From: Pseudoalteromonas aliena SW19
Lineage (GTDB): Bacteria > Pseudomonadota > Gammaproteobacteria > Enterobacterales > Alteromonadaceae
DNA: 64,000 nt
Reading direction: 5' to 3'
Assembly (NCBI RefSeq): GCF_014905615.1
Contig: NZ_AQGU01000022.1
Coordinates: forward strand, 465,277 to 529,276
Part shown: in pieces, positions 19,388-28,737 of the stretch
How the letters are laid out: the number at the start of each line of letters is the position of its first letter
How positions within the stretch are numbered: position 1 is the first letter of the stretch
Position numbers and translations under genes: made by a program
The notes under the pieces: model-generated
Told to the model about the DNA's origin: nothing
Seen by the model: only the letters and a program-made list of their open reading frames with translations
Database searches by the model: none

Positions 19388-19936
19388 TTAAAGCGCGCTT
19401 AAATTATTGATTTCTTTATTACGCTTTTCTAGCTTTTGTTTTACATTTTCAGTGTCTTGAAATAACTTTTTAATTGAATCAGGGTTAAAAACACTGGGTA
19501 TCACTTGCTCACTAGAAGTATTTAACGTTTTTGGTATACGATTTAAAATAGAGGTATCTTCTGCGGCAATAATAGTAACGTCTTTAGGGTCGAGCGTTAC
19601 TTCAATGCTTTTTGCGTGGGGGTTTGGCGTATCAGAAAAATGCCATTGGCCTGTTTCGTCTTGCCATTTAAAGATTTTACCGTTTGAGGTTGCATTTGCA
19701 GCAGCTGGCTCATCAGAAATGCGATTTACGATTTGATCCCCGGCTTGCTTTACGCCTTGCACAGCCTGATCTAACGCATTACTCGATAACGAAATCACCT
19801 TTTCTTTAACCTGCTGAGATTCATTGCTAATTAATGATGCAGAAAGCCATGTTTGACCATCAGGTTTTTTTAAATAAAACAAAGAGATGACAGCAATAAC
19901 CATGATTGATATGGCTAAGTAGGTAAAGTATTTCAT
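19388..19936 (-). CDS. DUF4124-domain membrane-anchored protein
   Basis: 182 aa. An N-terminal helix (YLAISIMVIAVISLFYL, about 5-23) is a signal anchor or uncleaved signal. A helical linker follows (about 35-75), then a DUF4124 motif KIFKWQDETGQWHFSDTPNP (about 88-107) with the same W-x-D..G..FSDTP core as the protein at 9254. The C-terminal 40 residues look like a coiled coil (ENVKQKLEKRNKEINNL). It is probably periplasm-facing. The function of the domain is not known. It is encoded downstream of cysJIH on the same strand but separated by a terminator. Confidence 0.75.
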   Translation of the reverse strand: MKYFTYLAISIMVIAVISLFYLKKPDGQTWLSASLISNESQQVKEKVISLSSNALDQAVQGVKQAGDQIVNRISDEPAAANATSNGKIFKWQDETGQWHFSDTPNPHAKSIEVTLDPKDVTIIAAEDTSILNRIPKTLNTSSEQVIPSVFNPDSIKKLFQDTENVKQKLEKRNKEINNLSAL

Positions 19937-20026
19937 AGCGTTCCTGCTTTAATTAATCCTTTATTCTAATGAGTCTAATAAAAATTATCTAATTAGGCAA
20001 TTTTTTGTACCTTAATTAAAGATAAT

Positions 20027-20052
20027 AAAAACGCAGCCTATGCTGCGTTTTT
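20027..20052 (-). terminator. Rho-independent terminator of the cysJIH operon
   Basis: AAAAACGCAGC / GCTGCGTTTTT stem with a 4-nt loop, about 30 bases past the cysH stop on the minus strand. Confidence 0.9.
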
Positions 20053-20082
20053 CAATTACGATTTAGCTACACGTGCGCCGTG

Positions 20083-20823
20083 TTAAATGCCATCGCCATC
20101 AATGTGTAACCCACACTCACGATTTAAGCCAAAGAAACGGGTTTCTTCCTCAGTCATACCCGGCTCTAATTTACGCGTAGTGTGTACATCTCCCATCGAC
20201 ACATAACCTTGCTCCCATAACGGGTGATAAGGTAAATCGTGCTTAGTCAGGTACTGATATACGTCGCGATTAGACCATTCTATTATCGGGTACACTTTGA
20301 CTGTGCCACGGCTAATTTCTACAAATTGCTTATCAGCGCGCGTAGATGATTGATCGCGTCGTAGGCCACTAAACCATGTACACGCCTCAATCTCTTTTAA
20401 CGCACGGGTCATCGGCTCCACTTTATTAAGCTGATTGTATTGTTTAATGCCGTTTTCGCCTTGCTCCCATAACTTACCAAATTTAGCCTCCTGCCATGCA
20501 GGGCTAAGCTGCGCTTTATACACTTTTAAGTTCAGTGATAAACGCTCACTCATTTGTTCAATAAACTGATAGGTTTCAGGAAATAAATAACCTGTATCGG
20601 TTAACACAACGGGAATATCAGGGCGTTGTGAGGTCATTAAATGCAGCATAACTGCCGCTTGAATACCAAAGCTAGATGATAGAAAAGCCGTATCTGGCAA
20701 GTTATCAAGCGCCCATGCAACGCGCTGTTCTGCGCTCATATCCGCCAGCAAACCATTAGCATCAGCTAACATAGCCATTTGGCTTTGTTTATCTAGCTGT
20801 AAAATGTTTTTAAATTCACTCAT
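20083..20823 (-). CDS. cysH: Phosphoadenosine phosphosulfate (PAPS) reductase
   Basis: Reduces PAPS to sulfite and PAP with thioredoxin or glutaredoxin, the step before CysJI. 246 aa, close to the E. coli length. The N-terminal [13 protein letters not shown] and [13 protein letters not shown] form the nucleotide-binding core. [11 protein letters not shown] binds substrate, and the catalytic Cys lies in the C-terminal ECGLHIDG motif. There is no second Cys pair, so it is the PAPS type rather than the Fe-S APS type. The ATG at 20823 (MSEFKNIL) is preferred; an upstream TTG is possible. It is the last gene of cysJ-cysI-cysH. Confidence 0.95.
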   Translation of the reverse strand: MSEFKNILQLDKQSQMAMLADANGLLADMSAEQRVAWALDNLPDTAFLSSSFGIQAAVMLHLMTSQRPDIPVVLTDTGYLFPETYQFIEQMSERLSLNLKVYKAQLSPAWQEAKFGKLWEQGENGIKQYNQLNKVEPMTRALKEIEACTWFSGLRRDQSSTRADKQFVEISRGTVKVYPIIEWSNRDVYQYLTKHDLPYHPLWEQGYVSMGDVHTTRKLEPGMTEEETRFFGLNRECGLHIDGDGI

Positions 20824-20865
20824 GGTAAATTTCAAACCTCACCAGCGCTGTGCGCTGGTATTTAA

Positions 20866-22563
20866 TTAAGCGTGAAAATCAGTTACTGATACTTTTACTT
20901 CAGCGACTATGCCTTTACGGATCACAAAGTCACCAAAGCATTCACCTTCGTTGCGCTCTTTTGCCCATTGGCCAATTAGCTTATCGAATGCGTCTAGGTA
21001 AACATCTTCGCCTACATTCTCAAGGTACAGCTTAGGAATACGTGTGCCCTCTAAATTCCCCCCTAAGTAAATGTTGTACTTGCCTGGGCCTTTGCCTACT
21101 AAACCAGCTTCTGCAAGCATTGCGCGGCCACAACCATTAGGACAACCTACAACGCGCATAATAATGCTGTCATCTGGTATACCGTGCTTAGCAAGTAATG
21201 CTTCAGTTTTTTCTACAAGACTTGGTAAGTAACGCTCTGCTTCGGCCATTGCAAGTGGGCACGTTGGCAGTGAAACACACGCCATAGAGTTTTTACGTTG
21301 CTGCGAATCTTTGTCATCAATTAGGCCATGGCTACGGGCAATTTCTTCAATCACGGCTTTTTGATCTGCAGGTACGCCAGCAATAATTAAGTTTTGGTTT
21401 GCCGTCATACGCATATCACCTTGGTGAACTTCTGCGATTTTACGACAACCAGTTTTAAGCGGCTTGCCTGGGTAATCTAAAATACGACCACTTTGAATAA
21501 ATAGCGTTAAGTGGTGCTTGCCATCAATGCCTTCAACCCAACCAATGCGGTCACCACGATGAGTAAACTCAAACGGACGGCTTGGTGCAAATGTAACGCC
21601 TGAGCGTTTTTCTACTTCAGCTTTAAATACATCAACGCCAACACGGTCTAATGTGTATTTAGTTTTTGCATTTTTACGGTTTGAACGATTACCCCAATCG
21701 CGCTGCACAGATACAACATGCTCTGCAATTTTTAAGGTATCTTCTAGCGTAATAAAGCCAAAGTCATCAGCCTTACGCGGATAAGTTGCTGTATCGCCGT
21801 GCGTCATGGCAAGGCCACCGCCCACTAATACGTTAAAACCAACAAGCTTGCCGTTATCAGCAATTGCCACAAAGTTTAAATCGTTAGCGTGAACATCAAC
21901 TTCGTTGTTAGGCGGGATGGTTACCGTTGTTTTAAATTTACGTGGTAAGTAATTAGACCCTAAGATTGGCTCTTCAGTAGTTTCGGCTTTTTCGCCATTT
22001 AACCAAATTTCAGCGTAGGCTTTCGTTTTTGGTAATAAATGTTCAGAGATTTTTGCAGCCCAATCGTAAGCCTCTTGATGTAACTCAGACTCAACGGGGT
22101 TGGTAGTACAAAGTACATTACGGTTAACATCACCCGCTGTAGCAATTGAGTCTATACCTACGCTATCGAGCATTTGGTGCATGCCTTTAATATTTGGTTT
22201 TAGCACACCATGAAATTGAAACGTTTGACGCGTTGTTAAACGAATACTGCCGTAACTTGTTTTGTCATCTGCAAACTTGTCGATTGCTAACCACTGCTCT
22301 GGCTTAATAATACCGCCAGGCATACGTGCACGTAACATCACATTATGTAGTGGCTCTAGCTTTTGCTTAGCGCGCTCACCACGTATATCGCGGTCATCTT
22401 GTTGATACATGCCATGAAAACGAATTAACTGAAAATTATCGGCAGTAAAGCCACCGGTAATTTCATCTTTTAAATCTTCGGCTATTGTGCCACGCAAAAA
22501 GTTACTTTCTCTTTTCAAACGTTCGTTATCAGAAAGTTTTACGTTTTTATCTTGTTCGCTCAT
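20866..22563 (-). CDS. cysI: Sulfite reductase (NADPH) hemoprotein beta subunit
   Basis: Reduces sulfite to sulfide with six electrons delivered by CysJ; carries siroheme coupled to a [4Fe-4S] cluster. 565 aa, family-typical. The cluster ligands are seen as [19 protein letters not shown] and CPNGCGRAM, and the siroheme/substrate region as [10 protein letters not shown] and NVLCTTNPV. It ends 42 bases before the cysH start and begins 61 bases after cysJ, so the three form one operon. CysB-type control is expected from the pathway, but I could not identify a site. Confidence 0.97.
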   Translation of the reverse strand: MSEQDKNVKLSDNERLKRESNFLRGTIAEDLKDEITGGFTADNFQLIRFHGMYQQDDRDIRGERAKQKLEPLHNVMLRARMPGGIIKPEQWLAIDKFADDKTSYGSIRLTTRQTFQFHGVLKPNIKGMHQMLDSVGIDSIATAGDVNRNVLCTTNPVESELHQEAYDWAAKISEHLLPKTKAYAEIWLNGEKAETTEEPILGSNYLPRKFKTTVTIPPNNEVDVHANDLNFVAIADNGKLVGFNVLVGGGLAMTHGDTATYPRKADDFGFITLEDTLKIAEHVVSVQRDWGNRSNRKNAKTKYTLDRVGVDVFKAEVEKRSGVTFAPSRPFEFTHRGDRIGWVEGIDGKHHLTLFIQSGRILDYPGKPLKTGCRKIAEVHQGDMRMTANQNLIIAGVPADQKAVIEEIARSHGLIDDKDSQQRKNSMACVSLPTCPLAMAEAERYLPSLVEKTEALLAKHGIPDDSIIMRVVGCPNGCGRAMLAEAGLVGKGPGKYNIYLGGNLEGTRIPKLYLENVGEDVYLDAFDKLIGQWAKERNEGECFGDFVIRKGIVAEVKVSVTDFHA

Positions 22564-22624
22564 TTTAAATCCTAAATTTGTTACAGTGACGGCCGTTAGC
22601 TGTTAAATAAAATAAGAAACGTGA

Positions 22625-24439
22625 TTAATACACGTCTTTCTGATAGCGGTTTGCGCTACGTAAATCTTTTAAATATTGCTCTGCATCTTCGTTGTTCTTG
22701 CCCGTATTTTCTTTAATGATATCAACCAAAGCATTGTGTACATCTTTTGCCATGCGATTTGCATCGCCACAAATATAAAAATGAGCACCCGCTTCTAGCC
22801 ATTCAAACACGTCTTTACTGTTACTGCGTAACTTATCTTGCACATATATTTTTTCGGCCTGATCGCGGCTAAATGCAACATCTACCTTGTTAAGTAGGCC
22901 AGATTTTAAATAACCTTGTATTTCTACTTGGTATAAAAAATCTTGAGTAAAATGTGGGTTACCAAAAAACAACCAGTTTTTGCCTTGCGCTTCACGCGAA
23001 TCACGCTCTTGTAAAAATGCACGGAACGGCGCAATACCCGTTCCTGGGCCAACCATGATCACCGGTGTATCATCGTTAGTAGGTAGGCGGAAATTATCGT
23101 TATGTTCACTAAATACTTTAACTTTACAGCCTTCTTCAGCACGGCGAGTTAAGTAACCAGTACAACCACCTAAATGCTCGCTATCAAATGCATCAAACTC
23201 AACTAAGCCTAGAGTTAAATGCACTTCGTCTTCAACCTCTGCTTGGCTAGATGCAATTGAGTACAAACGAGCTTGCAGCTTACGTAGGCAATCTACTAAT
23301 GTTTGCGCATCAATTTTTGCTGGATTTTGGCGAATTACATCAAATATCTGGCGAGGTTCAATATACGCACGCATTGCCGCTTTATCTTCCACAAGCTTTA
23401 ATAATTCAGGCGTACCTGTTGCTGTTGCGTATTTTTCTACAAAACCTGGATATGACTGAGTCAACTCTAGCTTTTCAATAAGTGCATCGCGTACGCTTAG
23501 CTCTTCATCACCTACTTTTACAATGCTTGTTGCATCTATTTGAGTAAGTGTAAGTACTTCATCAACTAATACATCGTCATTTAAAAAGTATACACCTAAC
23601 GAATCACCTGGCGTGTAAGTAATGTCAGAACCTTCAAGCGAAATTTCAACGTGGCGCACGTCTTTAGTAGAGTCGCGACCGGTAATTTTTTGTACTGTTA
23701 AAAGCTCTGCTGCAAATGGATTTTGCTTTGTGTACTGGCTTGAAGCAGCGGTAGGTGCACCAAAAGGCATTATGCCAGCTTGGCCCGCCGTTGCGCCTTG
23801 CTGTGCTTTTAGGTCTGGCTCAAAGGCATCAAGTGCGCCCGAGATCCACGTTGCCGCTTCATCTTCGTAATCTACATCTAAATCAGCACGTTGATATATA
23901 GTTTTTGCACCGAGTTTATTTAAGCGCTCTTCAAAGTCTTTTGCCGTTTGGCAGAAAAATTCATAACTTGAATCACCTAACCCAATAACGGCTATTTTTA
24001 CATCGTCTAGCTTTGGCGCTTTTTTAGTTGCTAAAAATTCATGTAATGTTTCGCCGTCTTCAGGTGGCTCACCTTCACCGTAAGTAGATACAACAACAGT
24101 TAAGAATTTTTCTTTTTTCAGGGCTGTTGGCTTGTAATCCGACATGCTAACCAATTTAACTGCTAGGCCTCGTGATTCAGCCTGCTCTTTCATCTTGGTT
24201 GCCACGCCTTTTGCGTTACCTGTTTGCGAGCCATATAAAATGGTTAGCGCTGCAGCATCACCCGCAGCCGGCGTGCCTGCAGTTGGCCCACCTAACACAG
24301 CCGAATTAGCATTTGCAGCTAAGTAACCACTTACCCACGCTTGTTGAATTGGATTAAGTTCAGCCACTAAACCTTGCAGCTTTTGTACTTGATCTTGCGA
24401 TAGCGGGCTGGCCGCAGCATTTAGTTGACCTAACAACAT
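22625..24439 (-). CDS. cysJ: Sulfite reductase (NADPH) flavoprotein alpha subunit
   Basis: Passes electrons from NADPH through FAD and FMN to CysI. 604 aa. A flavodoxin domain (about 65-205) has the FMN loop YGSQTGNA and TYGEGEPPEDG. An FAD-binding reductase domain follows, with RLYSIASS and GGCTGYLTRR, then an NADPH domain with MVGPGTGIAPFRAFLQER and the C-terminal aromatic ...RYQKDVY, where the last Tyr stacks on FAD in this family. It is the first gene of the operon. It is divergent from the secreted nuclease gene. Confidence 0.97.
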   Translation of the reverse strand: MLLGQLNAAASPLSQDQVQKLQGLVAELNPIQQAWVSGYLAANANSAVLGGPTAGTPAAGDAAALTILYGSQTGNAKGVATKMKEQAESRGLAVKLVSMSDYKPTALKKEKFLTVVVSTYGEGEPPEDGETLHEFLATKKAPKLDDVKIAVIGLGDSSYEFFCQTAKDFEERLNKLGAKTIYQRADLDVDYEDEAATWISGALDAFEPDLKAQQGATAGQAGIMPFGAPTAASSQYTKQNPFAAELLTVQKITGRDSTKDVRHVEISLEGSDITYTPGDSLGVYFLNDDVLVDEVLTLTQIDATSIVKVGDEELSVRDALIEKLELTQSYPGFVEKYATATGTPELLKLVEDKAAMRAYIEPRQIFDVIRQNPAKIDAQTLVDCLRKLQARLYSIASSQAEVEDEVHLTLGLVEFDAFDSEHLGGCTGYLTRRAEEGCKVKVFSEHNDNFRLPTNDDTPVIMVGPGTGIAPFRAFLQERDSREAQGKNWLFFGNPHFTQDFLYQVEIQGYLKSGLLNKVDVAFSRDQAEKIYVQDKLRSNSKDVFEWLEAGAHFYICGDANRMAKDVHNALVDIIKENTGKNNEDAEQYLKDLRSANRYQKDVY

Positions 24440-24743
24440 GAATCGATTCCCCGTAACCCTGAAAATTAATCACAATACACTTTTTGCATTGTTAACAATG
24501 AGTTTTACCTCATCCAGAGAATGTCTGCTGAGGTTTTATGAGTCTGTAGGATAACGGGCTCAGCATAGATAAAAAAAGAATAGAATCTGCTTTGATATTC
24601 CATTTAGTTATTAATTTATAAAAATACCTTCAAAAACAGATTAAAAAGACATTATTGTCTTTTATCGGATTTTAAATTAACAATTTTGTAACCAAACTAA
24701 TATAAGGTATATTCCACATTCAAAATAAAAAATAGGAATACCC
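24440..24743. promoter_or_regulatory. Divergent intergenic region between cysJ and the endonuclease gene
   Basis: 304 bases, AT-rich, no gene. It must carry the cysJ promoter (minus) and the nuclease promoter (plus). A perfect 14-bp palindrome CATTGTTAACAATG lies at 24487-24500, about 50 bases from the cysJ start, and could be an operator. I could not assign a CysB site with confidence. Confidence 0.4.
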
Positions 24744-26354
24744 ATGTCACACGGGACATACAAAAATAAACTACTGAGCACGGCACTATTACTTGGCTCA
24801 CTTCCGGTAATGGCCAATGTAACTAACGGCGGTTTTGAACAATGGTCAGGCAATACACCTGCATCATGGACGACAATAGATAACGGTATTAGCTTATCGC
24901 CTTCTACCAGTACAGTTAAAAATGGTCATCGCTCTGCTGCTATCAATGTAACAACGGGCTCACAAAGTAACACCGACTTATTGCAGCAAATTACTGTAGA
25001 GATAGGTAAAACCTACAATTTCTCGGCTGACGTTTACCATACAGAAGGTAAAGTTAAAGCCCGCTTATATGTAGATGGCTACCAAGGCTACTCAAACGAA
25101 GCGCAAACAAATCAATGGCAAACAATTAGCCATAGCTACACAGCAAGCAGTAGCAAAACTATTAATGTGGGTTTACGTTTCTATGATGTAAGCGGGTTCG
25201 ATGGGAATGAAACTGTATACATAGATAATTTTTTACCTAATAGCGACGGCGGCGCATCACCAAGCTGCTCTGACAATAGCCTGACCCTAACACTTAATAC
25301 CGACAATTACGGCAGCGAGACAAGCTGGGCTGTTAATAATAACCAAGGTAGAGCAATTGCCAATGGCAGTGGTTACGCATCAAACACGCAATACAATGAA
25401 AAAATATGTTTAGCCGATGGTGCCTATACACTTGTAATTAGTGATAGCTATGGCGATGGTATGTGTTGCTCATTAGGTAATGGTAGCTATGCATTAGTAC
25501 ACGCTCAGAAAACTATCGCCAGCGGTGCAAGCTTTAGCAACACAGACAGCACAACATTTGAGCTAGGTGATACAGGCGGTGGCACAACACCAACAGGCTA
25601 TTATGTCACTGCACAAGGCCTAACTGGCTATGCCTTAAAAACTGAACTTTACCATATTATCAAAGATCATAATGCACAGGGTTATTCAGCTATCTGGAAT
25701 TTTTACGACTCATCAGCACGTGATAAATATTTTGAAAACGATAATAGTATTTTAGATATGTACAGCGAGAAACCGAACGGTGCTGACAGCTATAGCTATG
25801 CAGCCGTTACAAATCAGTGCGGCGCATATAATAGTGAGGCGGATTGTTACAACCGAGAACATTCGTTCCCTAAAAGTTGGTTTGGTGGAAAAGTTGAACC
25901 GATGAACTCTGATGTTCATCATATTTACGCAACTGACGGCTATGTAAATTCAAAGCGTAGCAACTTCCCATTTGGTGAAGTAGCAAGCGCCTCATTTACA
26001 TCAACTAACGGAAGTAAATTAGGTTCTGCCGTTAGTTCATTAAATTACTCAGGCACTGTGTTTGAGCCTATTGATGAATTTAAAGGTGACTTTGCACGTG
26101 CTTATTTTTATATGGCAACGCGTTACGAAAATATTATTGGCTCTTGGCAAACTAAAACAACTTCAAGCGACGCAGTACTTAACGGCTCAAACAATCAAGT
26201 ATTTGAAAGCTGGGTTGTTGCTATGCTGCTAAAATGGCACAACAGTGACCCTGTTAGCCAAATGGAATTAGATCGCAACCAAGCCGCATTTGAATTTCAA
26301 GGCAATCGTAACCCATATATCGATCACCCTGAATTTGTAGAGATGATTTGGTAA
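24744..26354 (+). CDS. Secreted multidomain endonuclease I
   Basis: Extracellular DNase/RNase of the EndA/NucM family, 536 aa. A signal peptide covers residues 1-24 (PVMA cleavage). Residues 25-168 form a CBM4/9-like galactose-binding fold (NGGFEQWSGNTPASW at the start, VYIDNF at the end). Residues 173-275 form a small Cys-containing beta domain with the motif SYGDGMCC, known to me from secreted marine enzymes but without an assigned function. The catalytic endonuclease I domain (about 285-536) has NREHSFPKSW at 370-379, DVHHIYATDG at 391-400 and KRSNFPFG, the expected His/Asn metal-site residues. AATAGGAA precedes the ATG. It probably degrades environmental DNA for phosphorus and nucleosides. 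Confidence 0.9.
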   Translation: MSHGTYKNKLLSTALLLGSLPVMANVTNGGFEQWSGNTPASWTTIDNGISLSPSTSTVKNGHRSAAINVTTGSQSNTDLLQQITVEIGKTYNFSADVYHTEGKVKARLYVDGYQGYSNEAQTNQWQTISHSYTASSSKTINVGLRFYDVSGFDGNETVYIDNFLPNSDGGASPSCSDNSLTLTLNTDNYGSETSWAVNNNQGRAIANGSGYASNTQYNEKICLADGAYTLVISDSYGDGMCCSLGNGSYALVHAQKTIASGASFSNTDSTTFELGDTGGGTTPTGYYVTAQGLTGYALKTELYHIIKDHNAQGYSAIWNFYDSSARDKYFENDNSILDMYSEKPNGADSYSYAAVTNQCGAYNSEADCYNREHSFPKSWFGGKVEPMNSDVHHIYATDGYVNSKRSNFPFGEVASASFTSTNGSKLGSAVSSLNYSGTVFEPIDEFKGDFARAYFYMATRYENIIGSWQTKTTSSDAVLNGSNNQVFESWVVAMLLKWHNSDPVSQMELDRNQAAFEFQGNRNPYIDHPEFVEMIW

Positions 26355-26370
26355 TAGTTTAATCAATAAA

Positions 26371-26390
26371 GCCTCAGCATTTGCTGAGGC
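26371..26390. terminator. Bidirectional terminator between convergent genes
   Basis: GCCTCAGCA / TGCTGAGGC, a perfect 9-bp stem with a 2-base centre. On the minus strand CTTTATT follows. It overlaps the stop of the minus-strand gene at 26390 by one base. Confidence 0.7.
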
Positions 26391-26854
26391 TACTCAAAAC
26401 TCTCCTGACCCAATACGATAGACTCATAGCGCTTCCCTGTTAATTTTATCAACCAAACACTGTCTTTAAATGTACGGCTAAAATACACCGTTTGCCCGTC
26501 AGGAATATGAGGCATAAACGAGGTAATTGACTCCCACTGCCCATCTACTTTTTCTTTTAACTTCATCGTTGCATTAAAGTAGCTGCCGTCTTCATTGGTT
26601 TTGACCTCAAGGGCGGTTAACTGCGCTTCATCGCCTATTTCCATTAATGCACTTTCATTTAAACTGGCCAATAGCTGAGGTTGATGGCTCGGTTTTAGCT
26701 GCTTCAAGGTTTCATCTATTTTACTATCTATAGTGATGTTATTTTGTAATTTATAAATAGTTGCTTTAATTGCAAACACGGGCTCAGCTAAACTCGTGTG
26801 TGATAAAAACAACAAGCTTATAAACATGGCAGTTTGGTAAAAATATATTTTCAT
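26390..26854 (-). CDS. Uncharacterised periplasmic protein
   Basis: 154 aa. An N-terminal signal peptide (YFYQTAMFISLLFLSHTSLA, residues 4-23) predicts export. The mature part is beta-rich, with ALEVKTNEDGSYFNATMKLKEK and WLIKLTGKRYES. I recognise no family. It is divergent from the XRE-type regulator at 27039, with 184 AT-rich bases between them, and has a GGAG-like ribosome site upstream. It might be a target of that regulator, which is only a guess from position. Confidence 0.6.
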   Translation of the reverse strand: MKIYFYQTAMFISLLFLSHTSLAEPVFAIKATIYKLQNNITIDSKIDETLKQLKPSHQPQLLASLNESALMEIGDEAQLTALEVKTNEDGSYFNATMKLKEKVDGQWESITSFMPHIPDGQTVYFSRTFKDSVWLIKLTGKRYESIVLGQESFE

Positions 26855-27038
26855 TTTGTAATACTCCTCTATTAATTAGTCCACTTAGCATAACTAAAAA
26901 AACCTCGAATAACATATAACTTACTAATATTCATAACATTATTTTTATTCATAGCCATGAATATAACACTATAGGCTATTTAAATAGGCCATTTTTAGCG
27001 ATAATAAACGGGTCAGTAAATTATTTAGGTATGGAAAC

Positions 27039-27575
27039 ATGTCATCGTTAGGAATGGAATTAAAACGCCTTAGAGCGAACAAAAAATGGACGCAAGCTTT
27101 TGCGGCTAAGGAAATTGGCATTCAGCAATCTTACTTGTCTAAACTCGAAAACGGACAATCCATTCCTTCACCCGATGTTATTGAAAAATTAAATGTCTGC
27201 TATCATGTTTCGATTGAACACTTCGTTCCTAATCAAGAAAAAACAGCAAACCTTACTAAAAAATTAAAATGGGGCGGCATTCTTTTTATTATTATCGGCA
27301 TACTAATCTACCTTTGCGCGATGCTTAATATCTTTTTCCCTGAAACCTTCTTCACTTACCAGGCTAAAAACCAAGGTTTTTGGGCAATCAATATTACTGA
27401 AATTTATAAAGGTGAAAAATATATTGAAGGTGATGTCATTTACGAAATTATAGGGCAGCGTGATGTTAGTCGAATAGAAAATCGTATTTTATGTGTGTCT
27501 TCAGCCGTCTTTATATTTATTGGAATATTAATGAGTGTACGACGAGTTAAGCCATTACATCAAAAAGAAAAGTAA
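27039..27575 (+). CDS. XRE-family regulator with two membrane segments
   Basis: 178 aa. The N-terminal 60 residues are a Cro/C1-type helix-turn-helix (LKRLRANKKWTQAFAAKEIGIQQSYLSKLENGQ). After a short linker there are two hydrophobic segments (about 76-96, WGGILFIIIGILIYLCAML, and about 148-166, VSSAVFIFIGILMS) around a loop of about 50 residues that is probably outside (NQGFWAINITEIYKGEKYIEGDVIYEI). It is thus a membrane-tethered DNA-binding protein, a layout seen in several marine gammaproteobacteria. The signal and target are unknown. An inverted-repeat element starts two bases after its stop. Confidence 0.75.
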   Translation: MSSLGMELKRLRANKKWTQAFAAKEIGIQQSYLSKLENGQSIPSPDVIEKLNVCYHVSIEHFVPNQEKTANLTKKLKWGGILFIIIGILIYLCAMLNIFFPETFFTYQAKNQGFWAINITEIYKGEKYIEGDVIYEIIGQRDVSRIENRILCVSSAVFIFIGILMSVRRVKPLHQKEK

Positions 27576-27576
27576 A

Positions 27577-27776
27577 TAACCTGAACCCTGGATAATAAAT
27601 CTATCTCAAGCAGCTATTTTCAGCGCTAACTAACGTTGCACTTACTTACAATAGGCCCGCTATTGATACGTAAATTAGCCTTGTTTTCACTAAAGGTCTC
27701 TGGCTAGAGAAAAATAAATTAAAATATCATTATGACTCAATATATTAGTAAATATCTTAACTAGAGTTCAGGTTAA
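27577..27776. repeat. 200-bp inverted-repeat element directly after a stop codon
   Basis: The ends TAACCTGAACCCTGGATA (27577-27594) and TAACTAGAGTTCAGGTTA (27759-27776) are reverse complements at 15 of 18 positions. The element begins two bases past the stop at 27575. A related single end (TTGACCGGAGCTTAGGCTAA) lies near 2798-2818. No coding potential is seen, so it fits a MITE-like repeat. The rest of the gap to 27863 holds only the S10 operon terminator. Confidence 0.55.
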
Positions 27777-27807
27777 GTATTAATTTATTGAACTCAACTT
27801 TCTAATA

Positions 27808-27840
27808 CAAAAAAGCCCCAGCTAATGCTGAGGCTTTTTT
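27808..27840 (-). terminator. Rho-independent terminator of the S10 operon
   Basis: AAAAAAGCC-C-CAGC / GCTG-A-GGCTTTTTT stem (one mismatch) with a TAAT loop, 24 bases past the rpsQ stop. T tracts are present on both strands, so it is probably bidirectional. Confidence 0.9.
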
Positions 27841-27863
27841 ACAAAACTAACTTAATTAAAAAA

Positions 27864-28121
27864 TTAAGCTTGTTTTGGACTAGAAATAACGTCTACTAAA
27901 GTCCAAGATTTATTCTTAGAAATTGGTGCGCATTCACGGATAGTAACTACGTCACCCGCTTTTGCTGTGTTATTTTCGTCATGTACGTGTAACTTAGTCG
28001 TACGTTTAATGAATTTCCCATAAATTGGGTGCTTCACATAACGTGCGATAGCGATAGTGAAAGATTTTTCCATCTTGTCGCTGATTACACGGCCTTGAAG
28101 AGTACGAATTTTATCGCTCAT
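27864..28121 (-). CDS. rpsQ: 30S ribosomal protein S17
   Basis: 85 aa, one residue longer than in E. coli. Primary 16S rRNA-binding protein of the small subunit. Motifs such as [18 protein letters not shown] and [20 protein letters not shown] are family-typical. Its ATG overlaps the rpmC stop (TAATG). It is the last gene of the S10 operon here; a terminator follows and rplN, the usual first gene of the spc operon, is not next. Confidence 0.97.
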   Translation of the reverse strand: MSDKIRTLQGRVISDKMEKSFTIAIARYVKHPIYGKFIKRTTKLHVHDENNTAKAGDVVTIRECAPISKNKSWTLVDVISSPKQA

Positions 28122-28312
28122 TATTGACCTGCCTTCTGGTTAATAACTGTTTTTACACGCGCGATATCGCGGCGTACTGTTCTTAGCGTGTGTGTCTGAG
28201 CTAACTGACCAGTGCTAGCTTGCATGCGCATATTAAATTGCTCACGAAGTAGTCCTAGAAGTTCAGCATTAAGCTCTTCTACGCTTTTGTCTTTTAGTTC
28301 GCTAGCTTTCAT
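28121..28312 (-). CDS. rpmC: 50S ribosomal protein L29
   Basis: 63 aa, as in E. coli; a helical hairpin at the polypeptide exit tunnel. The sequence [27 protein letters not shown] starts at the ATG 28312 (a GTG one codon upstream is less likely). The start overlaps the rplP stop (TGATG) and the stop overlaps rpsQ, so the three are translationally coupled. Confidence 0.96.
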   Translation of the reverse strand: MKASELKDKSVEELNAELLGLLREQFNMRMQASTGQLAQTHTLRTVRRDIARVKTVINQKAGQ

Positions 28313-28725
28313 CACATTACCGTCCGAGTTACGAAAGTTGTTTTGAATGGCAGTTTACGAGCAGCAAGGTCGAATGCTTCACGAGCAAGCTCTTCTGAAA
28401 CACCTTCCATTTCGTAAAGTACTTTACCAGGCTGAATTTCAGCAACCCAATATTCAACAGAACCTTTACCTTTACCCATACGAACTTCAAGAGGTTTTTC
28501 TGTAATCGGTTTGTCAGGGAAGACACGAATCCAGATTTTACCTTGACGTTTCACGTGACGCGTCATAGCACGACGAGCTGCTTCGATTTGACGAGCAGTC
28601 ATGCGGCCACGGCCAGTAGCTTTCAATCCGAAAGTACCGAAGCTTACTTTGTTACCGTTTTGCGCTAAACCGCGGTTGCGGCCTTTGTGCATTTTACGGA
28701 ATTTTGTACGTTTTGGCTGTAACAT
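28312..28725 (-). CDS. rplP: 50S ribosomal protein L16
   Basis: 137 aa. Binds 23S rRNA near the A-site and is needed for late 50S assembly. The N-terminus [21 protein letters not shown] and internal [21 protein letters not shown] are diagnostic. The Arg-rich loop around [12 protein letters not shown] is intact. Encoded between rpsC and rpmC as in other proteobacteria. Confidence 0.97.
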   Translation of the reverse strand: MLQPKRTKFRKMHKGRNRGLAQNGNKVSFGTFGLKATGRGRMTARQIEAARRAMTRHVKRQGKIWIRVFPDKPITEKPLEVRMGKGKGSVEYWVAEIQPGKVLYEMEGVSEELAREAFDLAARKLPFKTTFVTRTVM

Positions 28726-28737
28726 TACTCGCTACCT

